Below are positions 30,891 to 40,064 of a stretch of 64,000 bases of DNA, piece after piece. The notes beneath the pieces are model-generated. The model did no database searches. It worked only from the letters and a program-made list of their open reading frames with translations, and had not been told where the DNA came from. Position 1 is the first letter of the stretch, and every line of letters starts with the position of its first letter. The stretch lies in NCBI RefSeq assembly GCF_003752175.1, contig NZ_RJVF01000008.1, positions 806,001 to 870,000 of the forward strand, given 5' to 3'. The position numbers and the translations under genes are program-made. This DNA is from Comamonas sp. BIGb0124. Lineage in GTDB: Bacteria > Pseudomonadota > Gammaproteobacteria > Burkholderiales > Burkholderiaceae_C.

Positions 30891-31468
30891 AGCCCGTCCT
30901 CCAGCGACAGCAGCAGACAGGCTGCGTGTGCACGGCTCAGGTATTTCTTGACCGCGGACTGCGAGACGCCCAGCATCGCGGCCACCTCGGCGTACTTCAA
31001 GCCATCGAGATGGACCAGCAGAAAAGCCTCGCGGGCCTTGTCCGGCAAACCCGCCAGGGCCTGATCGATGCGCACCAGGGCCTCGATCACCAGGCTCTGC
31101 GATTCGGGCGAGGCCTGCAGCGTCTGGGGCTGGCAGCTCAGCGCCTGCAGATACGCCTCCTCCAGCGCAAGACGACGGTAGTGGTTGGCCAGCAGCCGCC
31201 GGGCAATCGTCGCCAGGAAAGGCCGGGGCTGAGCGATGGCCGTCTTTGTATGGCCGGCCAGCACACTCACGAAGGTATCCTGCGCCATGTCGGCGGCCTG
31301 GGACGAACCGGCCATGCGGCGCTGCAGCCAGTTGATCAGCCAGCGATGATGTGCGGCATACAAGGCCGCCACGTCCGTCGAGGTCGGCGCGTCGGCTGCA
31401 TGCAGGGAGACAGGGGTATCGACAAGGGCCATGGCATGGAAAGGCCTGCAAGCCTGGCCATGCGTCAT
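30887..31468 (-). CDS. ECF RNA polymerase sigma factor, FecI-like
   Basis: The product has 193 residues from the ATG at 31468; a second ATG at 31432 would give 181. Region 2 is seen in VAALYAAHHRWLINWLQRRM and AADMAQDTFVSVLAG. Region 4 helix-turn-helix is KYAEVAAMLGVSQSAVKKYLSRAHAACL. It should direct RNA polymerase to the receptor gene when signalled through FecR. It is first in the operon. A Fur-box-like sequence lies about 85 bp upstream and an inverted repeat sits next to the start codon. Confidence 0.9.
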   Translation of the reverse strand: MTHGQACRPFHAMALVDTPVSLHAADAPTSTDVAALYAAHHRWLINWLQRRMAGSSQAADMAQDTFVSVLAGHTKTAIAQPRPFLATIARRLLANHYRRLALEEAYLQALSCQPQTLQASPESQSLVIEALVRIDQALAGLPDKAREAFLLVHLDGLKYAEVAAMLGVSQSAVKKYLSRAHAACLLLSLEDGL

Positions 31469-31476
31469 AACGACAC

Positions 31477-31507
31477 AGCCCGCCCGATCGTGAAGACCGG
31501 GCGGGCT
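31477..31507. repeat. perfect 10-bp inverted repeat upstream of the ECF sigma gene
   Basis: AGCCCGCCCG (31477-31486) and CGGGCGGGCT (31498-31507) are exact reverse complements. They lie in the expected 5' leader of the sigma factor gene, 9 bp before its first ATG, where a stem could restrict translation. There is no T-run on either side. Confidence 0.5.
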
Positions 31508-31551
31508 GCCTGCGTTGTGATGGCAAAACCGAGTCAGGCAGATGCGTGATA

Positions 31552-31570
31552 GATAATAATTCGCATTCTA
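31552..31570 (-). promoter_or_regulatory. Fur-box-like operator for the sigma-fecR-receptor operon
   Basis: This 19-bp AT-rich sequence, read on the minus strand, matches about 14 of 19 positions of the classic Fur box, with the half site ATTATTATC intact. It is 84 bp upstream of the sigma factor ATG and 32 bp past the end of fdx, so it belongs to the iron-uptake operon. Confidence 0.55.
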
Positions 31571-31601
31571 AGACCAGCAGCCTGCCCCGGGGGAAAAGAC
31601 C

Positions 31602-31940
31602 TCAATGGCCTTCCTTGGCATGGTTGATCGAGTACTTGGGAATCTCGATGGTGACGTCCTGTTGCGCCAGGATGGCCTGGCAGCTCAGGCGGGACTGAGG
31701 CTCCAGGCCCCAGGCCTTGTCCAGCATGTCCTCTTCGTTTTCTTCGGGTTCGTTGAGGCTGGCGTAGCCTTCGCGCACCACCACATGGCAAGTCGTGCAG
31801 GCGCAGACCATTTCACAGGCATGCTCCATGTGGATGTCGTTGTCGAGCAATGCTTCGCAGATGCTGGTGCCGGCCGGCGCGCTGATCTGCGTACCCTGGG
31901 GGCAGTACTCGGGATGGGGAAGGATCTTGATGACGGGCAT
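31602..31940 (-). CDS. fdx: ISC-type [2Fe-2S] ferredoxin
   Basis: The product has 112 residues. The cluster ligands are in HACEMVCACTTCHVVV (C-x5-C-x2-C) with a fourth Cys in SRLSCQAIL, the adrenodoxin-like pattern. It supplies electrons for Fe-S assembly on IscU. It is last in iscRSUA-hscBA-fdx, 56 bp after hscA, where IscX is absent as is usual in betaproteobacteria. Confidence 0.96.
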   Translation of the reverse strand: MPVIKILPHPEYCPQGTQISAPAGTSICEALLDNDIHMEHACEMVCACTTCHVVVREGYASLNEPEENEEDMLDKAWGLEPQSRLSCQAILAQQDVTIEIPKYSINHAKEGH

Positions 31941-31996
31941 GGGGAAAATCGTGTTGTGCGTATCGGGAGTCGGGTCGGCAGGCCGGCGGGCGCCGC

Positions 31997-33862
31997 TCAG
32001 AAGCTGTTCACATCGCGTCCGGCGAGCGCGCGCTGGATACCGCGGTTCATGCGTTCGGCAGCGAACTGTTCGGTGCCGTGAGCCAAATCTTTCGAGGCTG
32101 CCTCGATATCGCCGGCGTCGGCCCCCTGCATGACCTGCTGCAGACGGGTCAGCAAGCCGTCGATGCGGGCCTGCTCGCCGGCATCCAGCAGGTCGCCATC
32201 GGCAGCCAGTGCCGAGCGTGTCGCCATCAGCAGACGATCGGCGTCGACACGGGCCTCGACCAGCGCGCGGGTCTGGATGTCCTGCTCGGCCGTGGAAAAG
32301 CTCTCGCGCAGCATGCGCGCGATCTCGCCGTCGTCGAGCCCGTAGCTGGGCTTGACGTCGACCTTGGCTTCGACGCCCGAACCCTGCTCGCGGGCCGCCA
32401 CACTCAGTAGACCGTCCGCATCGACGGTGAAGGTCACGCGGATGCGCGCTGCACCGGCAGCCATCGGCGGAAAACCCCGGAGGACAAAACGCGCCAGACT
32501 GCGACAGTCGGACACCATGTCGCGTTCGCCCTGCACCACATGGATGGACATGGCGGTCTGCCCGTCCTGGTAAGTGGTGAAGTCCTGCGCCATGGCCGTG
32601 GGAATGGTCTGATTGCGCGGCACGATGCGCTCGACCAGACCGCCCATGGTCTCGACGCCGAGCGACAGCGGAATGACATCGAGCAGCAGCAGATCACCCG
32701 AGTTGTCGTTGCCGGCAAGCTGGTTGGCCTGGATGGATGCGCCCAGCGCCACCACTTCGTCGGGATCGAGGTTGACCAGGGGCTCCTGGCCAAAATAGGC
32801 ATGCACCGCCTCGCGCACGGCGGGCATGCGGGTGGATCCGCCCACCATGACCACGCCCTGCACGGCTTCCGGGCTCAGCTTGGCATCCCGCAGCGCACGG
32901 CGCACCGCAGTCAGCGTGCGCTGCGTCAGTTCGGCGGTGACCGCCTTGAAGTCTTCCGCACGCACCGGCAGCACCCGCAACTGCCCGCCGAGTTCGACGG
33001 CCAGTTCGACGGCCTCGCCATCCCGCTTGTCGGAAAGCGCCTCCTTGCAGCGGCGAGCCGCCACCACCAGCGCAGCCTTGTCCTGGGGGCCGTCCACCTG
33101 CCAGCCGCCCTGGGCCTGAGCCCAGCTCGCCAGCGCGCGATCGTAATCGTCGCCGCCCAGTGCCGAATCGCCACCGGTGGCGATGACCTCGAACACCCCC
33201 TGCGTGAGCCGCAGGATGGAGATGTCGAAGGTGCCGCCCCCCAGGTCGTACACCGCATAGACGCCCTCGCTGGCATTGTCGAGCCCGTAGGCAATGGCCG
33301 CGGCCGTCGGCTCGTTGATCAGGCGCAGCACATGCAGTCCGGCCAGCTGCGCCGCATCCTTCGTCGCCTGGCGTTGCGCGTCGTCGAAATATGCCGGGAC
33401 CGTGATGACAGCCCCGTAAAGATCGTCGTCGAAGGTGTCTTCGGCCCGGTAACGCAGCGTCGCCAGGATGTCGGCGCTGACCTCGACCGGCGATTTTTCG
33501 CCATGGCGGGTCTGCAGCGCAACCATGCCGGTCTTGTCCACGAAGGTGTACGGCAACTGCTCGCGGTGGGCGATATCGGCCAGGCCGCGGCCCATGAATC
33601 GCTTCACCGAAGCAATGGTGTTGGCGGCATCGCTGGCCTGGGATTGCTGTGCTTCGTAGCCGATGGCACGCCGGCCTTCGGCCAGATACTGCACCACCGA
33701 CGGCAGCAGCACACGGCCCTGTTCATCCGGCAGGCATTCGGCCACGCCGTTGCGCACCGAAGCGACCAGGGAGTGGGTGGTGCCCAGATCGATGCCCACA
33801 GCGATTCGCCGTTGATGCGGATCGGGGCTGGCACCGGGTTCTGAAATCTGGAGTAAAGACAT
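31997..33862 (-). CDS. hscA: Fe-S assembly chaperone HscA (Hsp70 family)
   Basis: The product has 621 residues, near the usual HscA length. The N-terminal ATPase begins [21 protein letters not shown], with [46 protein letters not shown] and [14 protein letters not shown]. The substrate-binding domain ([17 protein letters not shown], then [15 protein letters not shown]) takes the LPPVK motif of IscU. The start is the ATG at 33862; longer frames lack similarity. It works with HscB upstream in the same operon. Confidence 0.97.
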   Translation of the reverse strand: MSLLQISEPGASPDPHQRRIAVGIDLGTTHSLVASVRNGVAECLPDEQGRVLLPSVVQYLAEGRRAIGYEAQQSQASDAANTIASVKRFMGRGLADIAHREQLPYTFVDKTGMVALQTRHGEKSPVEVSADILATLRYRAEDTFDDDLYGAVITVPAYFDDAQRQATKDAAQLAGLHVLRLINEPTAAAIAYGLDNASEGVYAVYDLGGGTFDISILRLTQGVFEVIATGGDSALGGDDYDRALASWAQAQGGWQVDGPQDKAALVVAARRCKEALSDKRDGEAVELAVELGGQLRVLPVRAEDFKAVTAELTQRTLTAVRRALRDAKLSPEAVQGVVMVGGSTRMPAVREAVHAYFGQEPLVNLDPDEVVALGASIQANQLAGNDNSGDLLLLDVIPLSLGVETMGGLVERIVPRNQTIPTAMAQDFTTYQDGQTAMSIHVVQGERDMVSDCRSLARFVLRGFPPMAAGAARIRVTFTVDADGLLSVAAREQGSGVEAKVDVKPSYGLDDGEIARMLRESFSTAEQDIQTRALVEARVDADRLLMATRSALAADGDLLDAGEQARIDGLLTRLQQVMQGADAGDIEAASKDLAHGTEQFAAERMNRGIQRALAGRDVNSF

Positions 33863-33949
33863 CGCGGCCCTAAAGAAGAGGGATTTGAAGAGGTATCTGC
33901 CGACCAGCCGGGGCTGCCTCGGCAATCCATACGGAAGACGCCGGGCGGC

Positions 33950-34486
33950 TCAGCGGCCCAGGCGTTCGGCTCGGTTATCGAGTTCGTCTGCGAAACGCAC
34001 GATGAACATCAGCGCCCTCACCTGCTGCGACGCGGCAGGGTAATCGCCTTTTTCGTCGATCAGCCAATTGAGCTGCGCCTCGCTGCGGCGGCGCTCGGCC
34101 AGCACCTCGTCCTCGAGCGCTTCGAGCGCAGGCAGACCTTCGACCTCGTCGAGGGCTTCGCGCCACGCCATCTGGTGCATCAGGAATGCCGGCGGCATCG
34201 CCGTGTTCCGCTCGGCATCGATGGGGCTGCCGTTCATCTCGCACAGCAAGGCCGCACGCTTGATGGGATCCTTGAGTCGCTGATAGGCCTCGTTGATGCG
34301 GACGGCCCACTGCATCGCCACGCGTTGCGAGGCGGCGCCTTCGGTGGCAAAACGATCCGGATGGACGGCACCCTGCAGTTCGCGCCAACGGCGCGCCAGT
34401 TCGGCCGGATCCTGCTCGAAGGCGCGCGGCACGCCGAACAGCGTGAAATCATCCGCCTTCAAGTCCAAGCCCAAGCTGCTGCTCAT
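33950..34486 (-). CDS. hscB: Fe-S assembly co-chaperone HscB
   Basis: The product has 178 residues. The N-terminal J domain contains DDFTLFGVPRAFEQD and the HPD motif in GAVHPDRFATEG, and NEAYQRLKDPIKRAALL leads to the C-terminal three-helix domain that binds IscU (PPAFLMHQMAWREALDEV). The ATG at 34486 is used; a GTG sits directly before it. It is separated from iscA by a terminator-like hairpin. Confidence 0.96.
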   Translation of the reverse strand: MSSSLGLDLKADDFTLFGVPRAFEQDPAELARRWRELQGAVHPDRFATEGAASQRVAMQWAVRINEAYQRLKDPIKRAALLCEMNGSPIDAERNTAMPPAFLMHQMAWREALDEVEGLPALEALEDEVLAERRRSEAQLNWLIDEKGDYPAASQQVRALMFIVRFADELDNRAERLGR

Positions 34487-34513
34487 CACTTTCTCGATCC
34501 ATCAAACAAACAC

Positions 34514-34547
34514 AAAAAAGGGCGCGGCAGCGCGTGCCGCCCCGCCC
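34514..34547 (-). terminator. terminator-like hairpin between iscA and hscB
   Basis: A GC-rich stem with the right arm TGCCGCGCCC (minus strand) and an imperfect left arm containing GGGCGGGGCGGCA is followed by six T residues, about 30 bp before hscB. It would partly end transcription after iscRSUA, so that the scaffold genes are made in excess over hscBA-fdx. The stem is imperfect and its strength is uncertain. Confidence 0.55.
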
Positions 34548-34566
34548 GTCGCCTCGCGCGCCGCGC

Positions 34567-34890
34567 TCAGATGCGGAAAGACTCGCCGCAGCCGCAACGA
34601 TCCCGTTCATTGGGATTGTTGAACTTGAAACCTTCGTTGAGGCCTTCGCGGACGAAGTCCAGCTGCGTGCCATCGATGTAGGCCATGCTCTTGGGATCGA
34701 CCAGCACCTTGACGCCCAGCGTTTCGAACACGACGTCTTCGGGCCGGGCCTCGTCGACGTACTCGAGTTTGTAGGCCAGGCCGGAACAGCCCGTGGTCTT
34801 GACGCCCAGGCGCACACCCAGGCCCTTGCCACGCTTGCTCAGGTAGCGGTTGACATGGCGGGCAGCGGATTCGGTCAGGGTGACAGACAT
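34567..34890 (-). CDS. iscA: Fe-S cluster assembly protein IscA
   Basis: The product has 107 residues of the A-type carrier family. The three invariant Cys are in [14 protein letters not shown] and the C-terminal CGCGESF. It starts [17 protein letters not shown]. It takes Fe-S clusters from IscU and passes them to targets. It lies 20 bp after iscU in the isc operon. Confidence 0.97.
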   Translation of the reverse strand: MSVTLTESAARHVNRYLSKRGKGLGVRLGVKTTGCSGLAYKLEYVDEARPEDVVFETLGVKVLVDPKSMAYIDGTQLDFVREGLNEGFKFNNPNERDRCGCGESFRI

Positions 34891-34910
34891 GATCGACTCC
34901 CCCTGCGCGC

Positions 34911-35342
34911 TCAATGCGCAGCCGCTTCGGCCACTGCCGGCACAGCCGGTTCGGCACCGTCACCGCGCTTCTGGCGGTAGTCGTGCACGGCGGCCTTGAT
35001 GGCGTCTTCCGCCAGGATGGAGCAATGCACCTTCACCGGAGGCAGAGCCAACTCTTCGGCGATCTGGCTGTTCTTGATCGAGACGGCTTCGTCGAGCGTC
35101 TTGCCCTTGACCCATTCGGTCACGAGCGAGGACGAGGCGATGGCGGAGCCGCAGCCGTAGGTCTTGAAACGGGCATCTTCGATCACACCGGTGGCGGGAT
35201 TGACCTTGATCTGCAGCTTCATCACGTCGCCGCAGGCAGGCGCACCCACCATGCCCGTGCCAACCGTCTCGTCACCTTTTTCGAAGGATCCGACGTTGCG
35301 CGGGTTTTCGTAATGATCAACAACCTTGTCTGAATAAGCCAT
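34911..35342 (-). CDS. iscU: Fe-S cluster scaffold protein IscU
   Basis: The product has 143 residues. The cluster-binding Cys are in [25 protein letters not shown] and [17 protein letters not shown], and the HscA-recognition motif LPPVK is intact. The C-terminus is about 15 residues longer than E. coli IscU, with an Ala/Pro-rich tail after the normal end; its role, if any, is unknown. Confidence 0.97.
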   Translation of the reverse strand: MAYSDKVVDHYENPRNVGSFEKGDETVGTGMVGAPACGDVMKLQIKVNPATGVIEDARFKTYGCGSAIASSSLVTEWVKGKTLDEAVSIKNSQIAEELALPPVKVHCSILAEDAIKAAVHDYRQKRGDGAEPAVPAVAEAAAH

Positions 35343-35445
35343 GTCTATCTCCTTTTAGCGGCGGCCTGGTGGGTCTTGGCGACCCAGGTTTCATCGAGGG
35401 CCAGGCCTCACACAACAACAACTACAAAACACGAAACCACTGGGA

Positions 35446-36666
35446 TCAGTGCTCGCTCCATTGGATGGTGCTCAGGTCGATGCCGTCCTTGTACATCTCC
35501 CAAAGCGGGCTGAGTTCACGCAACTTGGCCACGTTCTGACGGATCGTGGCGATCGCGTAGTCGATCTCTTCTTCCGTCGTGAAGCGGCCGATGGTCATGC
35601 GCAAGCTGGAATGAGCCAGCTCGTCGGTACGACCCAGGGCCCGCAGCACATAGCTGGGTTCGAGACTCGCCGACGTACAGGCCGAACCCGACGACAGCGC
35701 CAGGCCCTTGATGCCCATGATCAGCGACTCGCCCTCGACATAGTTGAAACTGATGTTGAGGTTGTGAGGCACCCGGTGCTCGAGGTTGCCGTTGACGAAC
35801 ACCTGTTCGATGTCCTTGAAGCCGTCGAGCAGGCGCTGGCGCAGGGCCAGGATGCGCGGACGCTCGATCGCCATTTCTTCGCGGGCGATGCGGAAGGCCT
35901 CGCCCATGCCGACGATCTGGTGAGTGGGCAAGGTGCCCGAACGCATGCCGCGCTCGTGGCCGCCACCGTGCATCTGGGCTTCCAGGCGCACGCGCGGCTT
36001 GCGGCGCACGTACAGCGCGCCGATGCCCTTGGGACCATAGGTCTTGTGCGAGGCCAGGCTCATGAGGTCGACCGGCAGCGTCTTGACGTCGATTTCCATT
36101 TTGCCGGTGGCCTGGGCTGCGTCCACATGGAACACGATCCCTTTTTCGCGGCACAGCGTGCCGATGGCCGGAATGTCCTGGATGACACCGATCTCGTTGT
36201 TGACCAGCATGACGCTGATCAGGATCGTGTCGGGGCGGATAGCGGCCTTGAGCGCTTCAAGATCGATCAGCCCGTCTTCCTGGACGCCCAGGTAGGTGAC
36301 CTCGAAACCCTGACGCTCCATCTCGCGCATGGTGTCGAGCACAGCCTTGTGCTCGGTCTTGATCGTGATGAGATGTTTGCCCTTGCCCTTGTAGAACTGG
36401 GCGGCGCCCTTGATGGCGAGGTTGTCGGACTCGGTCGCTCCGCTGGTCCACACGATTTCACGCGGGTCGGCACCGATCAGGTCGGCCACTTGGACGCGGG
36501 CCTTTTCCACGGCCTGTTCGGCCTCCCAGCCCCAGGCGTGACTGCGCGAAGCCGGATTGCCGAAATGCTCGCGCAACCAGGGAATCATCGCGTCGACCAC
36601 GCGGGGATCGACCGGGGTGGTAGCGCCGTAGTCGAGGTAGATCGGGAAGTGGGGTGTCATGTCCAT
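35446..36666 (-). CDS. iscS: cysteine desulfurase IscS
   Basis: The product has 406 residues. This PLP enzyme takes sulfur from cysteine for Fe-S clusters and tRNA thiolation. It has the PLP-lysine in [12 protein letters not shown] (Lys208), [22 protein letters not shown], and the catalytic Cys330 loop [17 protein letters not shown]. The start is the ATG at 36666, with another at 36660; family alignment cannot separate them. It follows iscR by 141 bp and precedes iscU by 103 bp. Confidence 0.97.
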   Translation of the reverse strand: MDMTPHFPIYLDYGATTPVDPRVVDAMIPWLREHFGNPASRSHAWGWEAEQAVEKARVQVADLIGADPREIVWTSGATESDNLAIKGAAQFYKGKGKHLITIKTEHKAVLDTMREMERQGFEVTYLGVQEDGLIDLEALKAAIRPDTILISVMLVNNEIGVIQDIPAIGTLCREKGIVFHVDAAQATGKMEIDVKTLPVDLMSLASHKTYGPKGIGALYVRRKPRVRLEAQMHGGGHERGMRSGTLPTHQIVGMGEAFRIAREEMAIERPRILALRQRLLDGFKDIEQVFVNGNLEHRVPHNLNISFNYVEGESLIMGIKGLALSSGSACTSASLEPSYVLRALGRTDELAHSSLRMTIGRFTTEEEIDYAIATIRQNVAKLRELSPLWEMYKDGIDLSTIQWSEH

Positions 36667-36807
36667 GGCTGGCTTATACGTTCTGTTGGGTTGCACAAAT
36701 TCGGATCGCTGGCGAGTGTCGAATATTGCCTGCTTTGCAATAGCCCTGTTGGTGGTGCTGCGTTTCGAAGAGCATGGCGACCTCGCCGGGCTCGGGTTTC
36801 GGCCGGC

Positions 36808-37344
36808 TTACTTCGCCGCCAGGATGCTGCCCAGCGCGAACACCGAATTCGGTGCATTGACGCGGATAGGCTTGACCACCGGCGTGCTGGAAATCGCCTT
36901 CTTGACGTTGGGCCGCGACTCGACCTGAATGCCTTTGGCGAGCTGCTCGTCGACCAGTTTCTGCAGGCTGACCGAATCCAGGAACTCGACCATCCGCTGA
37001 TTCAGGGTGGCCCACAGTTCATGGGTCATGCAGCGGCCGCCGTCGCCATGGCAGTTTTCCTTGCCACCGCATTGCGTCGCATCGATCGGCTCGTCGACGG
37101 ACACGATGATGTCCGCCACGGTGATGTCGGCCGCCTTGCGACCCAGGGTGTAACCGCCGCCTGGGCCACGCGTGGATTCGACCAGCTCATGGCGACGCAG
37201 CTTGCCGAAGAGTTGCTCGAGATAGGACAGCGAAATCTGCTGACGCTGGCTGATGGCAGCCAGGGTCACGGGGCCATTGTTCTGGCGCAGTGCCAGATCG
37301 ATCATGGCCGTGACAGCAAATCGCCCTTTGGTGGTCAAACGCAT
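36808..37344 (-). CDS. iscR: Fe-S cluster-sensing transcription regulator IscR
   Basis: The product has 178 residues of the Rrf2 family. A winged helix (MRLTTKGRFAVTAMIDLAL, ISLSYLEQLFGKLRRHELVESTRGPGGGY) is followed by the [2Fe-2S] ligands Cys92, Cys98, Cys105 and nearby His108. The Cys98-Cys105 spacing is one residue longer than in E. coli. With cluster bound it represses the isc operon. The start is the ATG at 37344, with a site matching the type 1 IscR box 180 bp upstream. Confidence 0.96.
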   Translation of the reverse strand: MRLTTKGRFAVTAMIDLALRQNNGPVTLAAISQRQQISLSYLEQLFGKLRRHELVESTRGPGGGYTLGRKAADITVADIIVSVDEPIDATQCGGKENCHGDGGRCMTHELWATLNQRMVEFLDSVSLQKLVDEQLAKGIQVESRPNVKKAISSTPVVKPIRVNAPNSVFALGSILAAK

Positions 37345-37721
37345 GGCAAGCTCCTTTATGAACGGTGAGTGGCGCGCATGCAGCACGGACTGCGATAGCC
37401 CCTGCCCCAGATGCGGCCCACGCACGAGGACGGTTGCCAACACGGCAAACACCTCGGCGCCAGCCAGCTCAGCGCTCTTCTTGTGACACCGGCCCGAGGC
37501 TGGCGATTGAGAACGACTGTTGTTTCCTGACTGTTTACGTCAAGTATACCAGAAGACCCGCCGAGGGGCTCGGGTAATCACTGAGACGGTGCCGAAACAC
37601 CACGCGGCCCGTCCCGCCACGCACCAGAACAGCGCCGACAATAGTCATCAGCAGGACATTTTACGGTGGGCAGACACGTGAATTCCCGTGACACGCCCTG
37701 TCTTGGGGCATCCGGAGCGGC
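37345..37721. other. isc promoter region between uvrB and iscR
   Basis: This is 377 bp without a gene. It holds an IscR-type box (37523-37547) that contains TTGAC and overlaps the minus-strand hexamer TATACT. The iscR leader is therefore about 170 nt. I see no clear uvrB terminator in it. Confidence 0.55.
37523..37547 (-). promoter_or_regulatory. IscR type 1 binding site
   Basis: Read on the minus strand, the 25-bp site matches about 21 positions of the type 1 consensus: ATA, then CTTGAC, an A-rich centre, CAGTCAGG. It overlaps the presumed isc promoter, the usual position for feedback repression by holo-IscR. Confidence 0.65.
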
Positions 37722-39875
37722 TCAAACCGGGTCGTGCCCTGCCGCACCAAAGGCATTGGCCTTGAGCTGGACCAACTGGTCGCGTACCCGTGCCGCCTGC
37801 TCGAACTCGAGGTTCTTGGCGTGCTCGAACATCTGCTTTTCCAGGCGCTTGATTTCCCGCGCCACGTCTTTTTCGCTCATGTCCTGGACGCTGGCCCGCA
37901 TCAGATCCGGCGCGGCGCGGCTGTCGGCCTCGGCGGACTTGGCGCTGTACACCCCGTCGATCAAGTCCTTGATCTGCTTGTTGATCGTGCGCGGCGTGAT
38001 GCCGTTGAGGGTGTTGTAAGCCGTCTGCTTGGTGCGGCGACGCAGCGTTTCGTCCATGGCACGCGACATGGAGTCGGTGATCCGGTCTGCATAGAGGATG
38101 GCCCGGCCATTCACGTTCCGGGCCGCTCGGCCGATGGTCTGGATCAGCGAGCGCTCGGCACGCAGGAAACCCTCCTTGTCGGCGTCCAGGATGGCGACCA
38201 GCGACACCTCCGGGATGTCCAGTCCTTCGCGCAGCAGATTGATGCCCACCAGGACATCGAAGAGCCCCAGCCGCAGATCGCGAATGATCTCCACCCGCTC
38301 GACGGTGTCGATATCCGAGTGCAGGTAACGGACCTTGACGCCGTTCTCTGACAGGTACTCGGTCAACTGCTCGGCCATGCGTTTGGTCAACGTGGTGATG
38401 AGCACCCGCTCGTTGATGCGCACGCGTTCGTGGATTTCCTGCAGGACGTCGTCCACCTGGTGCGCGGCCGGCCGGACCTCGACGACCGGGTCGACCAGAC
38501 CGGTGGGCCGGACCACCTGCTCGACGACCGCACCGGCATGCGTCTTTTCGTAATCGGCCGGCGTGGCCGAGACAAAGACCACCTGGCGCATCTTGCCCTC
38601 GAACTCGGGGAACTTGAGGGGCCGGTTGTCGAGCGCGCTCGGCAGCCTGAAGCCGTATTCGACCAGCGTGGTCTTGCGGGCCCGGTCGCCGTTGTACATG
38701 CCGTTGAGCTGGCCGATCATGACGTGGCTCTCGTCGAGGAACATCAGGGCATCCTGCGGCAGGTAGTCGACCAGCGTCGGCGGCGGATCGCCCGGCGCGG
38801 CGCCGGACAGATGGCGGGTGTAGTTCTCGATGCCCTTGCAGTGGCCCACCTCCTGCAGCATCTCGAGATCGAAGCGCGTGCGTTGCTCCAGGCGCTGGGC
38901 CTCCACCAACTTGCCTTCGGCAGTGAACTGGCCGAGCCGGTCCCGCAGCTCGACCTTGATGGTCTCGATCGCCGACAGCACCTGCTCGCGCGGCGTCACG
39001 TAATGGCCGGCCGGGTAGACCGTGAACCGGGGCACCTTCTGGCGGATCCGGCCCGTCAGCGGGTCGAACAGCGAAATGCTCTCGAGCTCGTCGTCGAACA
39101 GCTCGAAACGCACGGCCAGTTCGGAATGCTCGGCCGGAAAGACGTCGATGGTGTCGCCGCGCACCCGGAACGACCCACGCGAGAACTCCGTGTCGTTGCG
39201 CGTGTACTGCATGCGGATGAGGCTGGCGATCATGTCGCGCTGGCCGACCTTGTCGCCTACGCGCGTGATCAGCCGCATCTTGGTGTAGTCCTCGGGTTTG
39301 CCGATGCCGTAAATGGCCGACACCGTCGCGACGATCACCACATCGCGGCGCTCCAGCAAGCTCTTGGTGGCCGACAGGCGCATCTGTTCGATGTGCTCGT
39401 TGATGGCGCTGTCCTTTTCGATGAACAGGTCGCGCTGCGGAACGTAGGCCTCGGGCTGGTAGTAGTCGTAGTAGCTGACGAAGTACTCGACGGCGTTCTT
39501 GGGAAAGAACTCACGGAACTCGGCGTACAGCTGCGCCGCCAGCGTCTTGTTGGGCGCAAAGACGATGGCGGGCCGCCCCATGCGGGCGATCACGTTGGCC
39601 ATGGTGAAGGTCTTGCCCGAGCCCGTGACGCCCAGCAGGGTCTGAAAGACCTCACCGTCTTCGATGCCTTCGACCAGGCTTTCGATGGCCGTCGGCTGAT
39701 CGCCGGCGGGGGGATACGGCTGGTACAGCTCGAAGGGGGAATCCTCGTAGCGCACGAACTCGCCCTGGGGCGCGGGAGGGGCGTCGTTGGCCGCCTCCGC
39801 GCCGGTCGGCGGCACGGTGGCCAGCAGTTCCGAGGCGATGGCGGCAGGCGGCGTGAGGGCTGGTTTTTTGGGCAT
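37722..39875 (-). CDS. uvrB: excinuclease ABC subunit B
   Basis: The product has 717 residues. It is the damage-verification helicase of nucleotide excision repair. Walker A is GVTGSGKT (82-89), the beta-hairpin has [12 protein letters not shown], and helicase motifs include [19 protein letters not shown] and a late [19 protein letters not shown]. The C-terminal UVR domain ends the protein ([32 protein letters not shown]). The first ~40 residues are an Ala/Pro-rich extension. The start is the ATG at 39875. No CTGT-N8-ACAG LexA box was found upstream. Confidence 0.97.
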   Translation of the reverse strand: MPKKPALTPPAAIASELLATVPPTGAEAANDAPPAPQGEFVRYEDSPFELYQPYPPAGDQPTAIESLVEGIEDGEVFQTLLGVTGSGKTFTMANVIARMGRPAIVFAPNKTLAAQLYAEFREFFPKNAVEYFVSYYDYYQPEAYVPQRDLFIEKDSAINEHIEQMRLSATKSLLERRDVVIVATVSAIYGIGKPEDYTKMRLITRVGDKVGQRDMIASLIRMQYTRNDTEFSRGSFRVRGDTIDVFPAEHSELAVRFELFDDELESISLFDPLTGRIRQKVPRFTVYPAGHYVTPREQVLSAIETIKVELRDRLGQFTAEGKLVEAQRLEQRTRFDLEMLQEVGHCKGIENYTRHLSGAAPGDPPPTLVDYLPQDALMFLDESHVMIGQLNGMYNGDRARKTTLVEYGFRLPSALDNRPLKFPEFEGKMRQVVFVSATPADYEKTHAGAVVEQVVRPTGLVDPVVEVRPAAHQVDDVLQEIHERVRINERVLITTLTKRMAEQLTEYLSENGVKVRYLHSDIDTVERVEIIRDLRLGLFDVLVGINLLREGLDIPEVSLVAILDADKEGFLRAERSLIQTIGRAARNVNGRAILYADRITDSMSRAMDETLRRRTKQTAYNTLNGITPRTINKQIKDLIDGVYSAKSAEADSRAAPDLMRASVQDMSEKDVAREIKRLEKQMFEHAKNLEFEQAARVRDQLVQLKANAFGAAGHDPV

Positions 39876-40064
39876 GAACGGCAAAGACTGGAGACGATAT
39901 GTGGCGCCCGGGCGTCGCCGCAAGCAGACAGCGCACAAAAGCTGGGCATAAAATTATGGGCTGTCTTGCAGCGTAACCGAGATGCAGGCCGGCCCGGGTC
40001 TGCTGTAGATCACGCCATCTTGGCAGTTATCAACTCTTTTCTTTTGGCTCTCGCTAGGAAATTC

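Noticed and set aside
29880-31526. A 548-codon frame continuing upstream of FecR through the sigma gene
   Set aside because: Only the part after 30890 resembles FecR. The rest overlaps the sigma factor in a different frame.
38430-40064. Upstream extension of tyrB across uvrB
   Set aside because: The extension is antisense to uvrB. The real aminotransferase starts at 40065 with AGGAAATTC before the ATG.
39876-40064. LexA box upstream of uvrB
   Set aside because: Several CTGT and ACAG half sites occur, but none is paired with 8 bp spacing.
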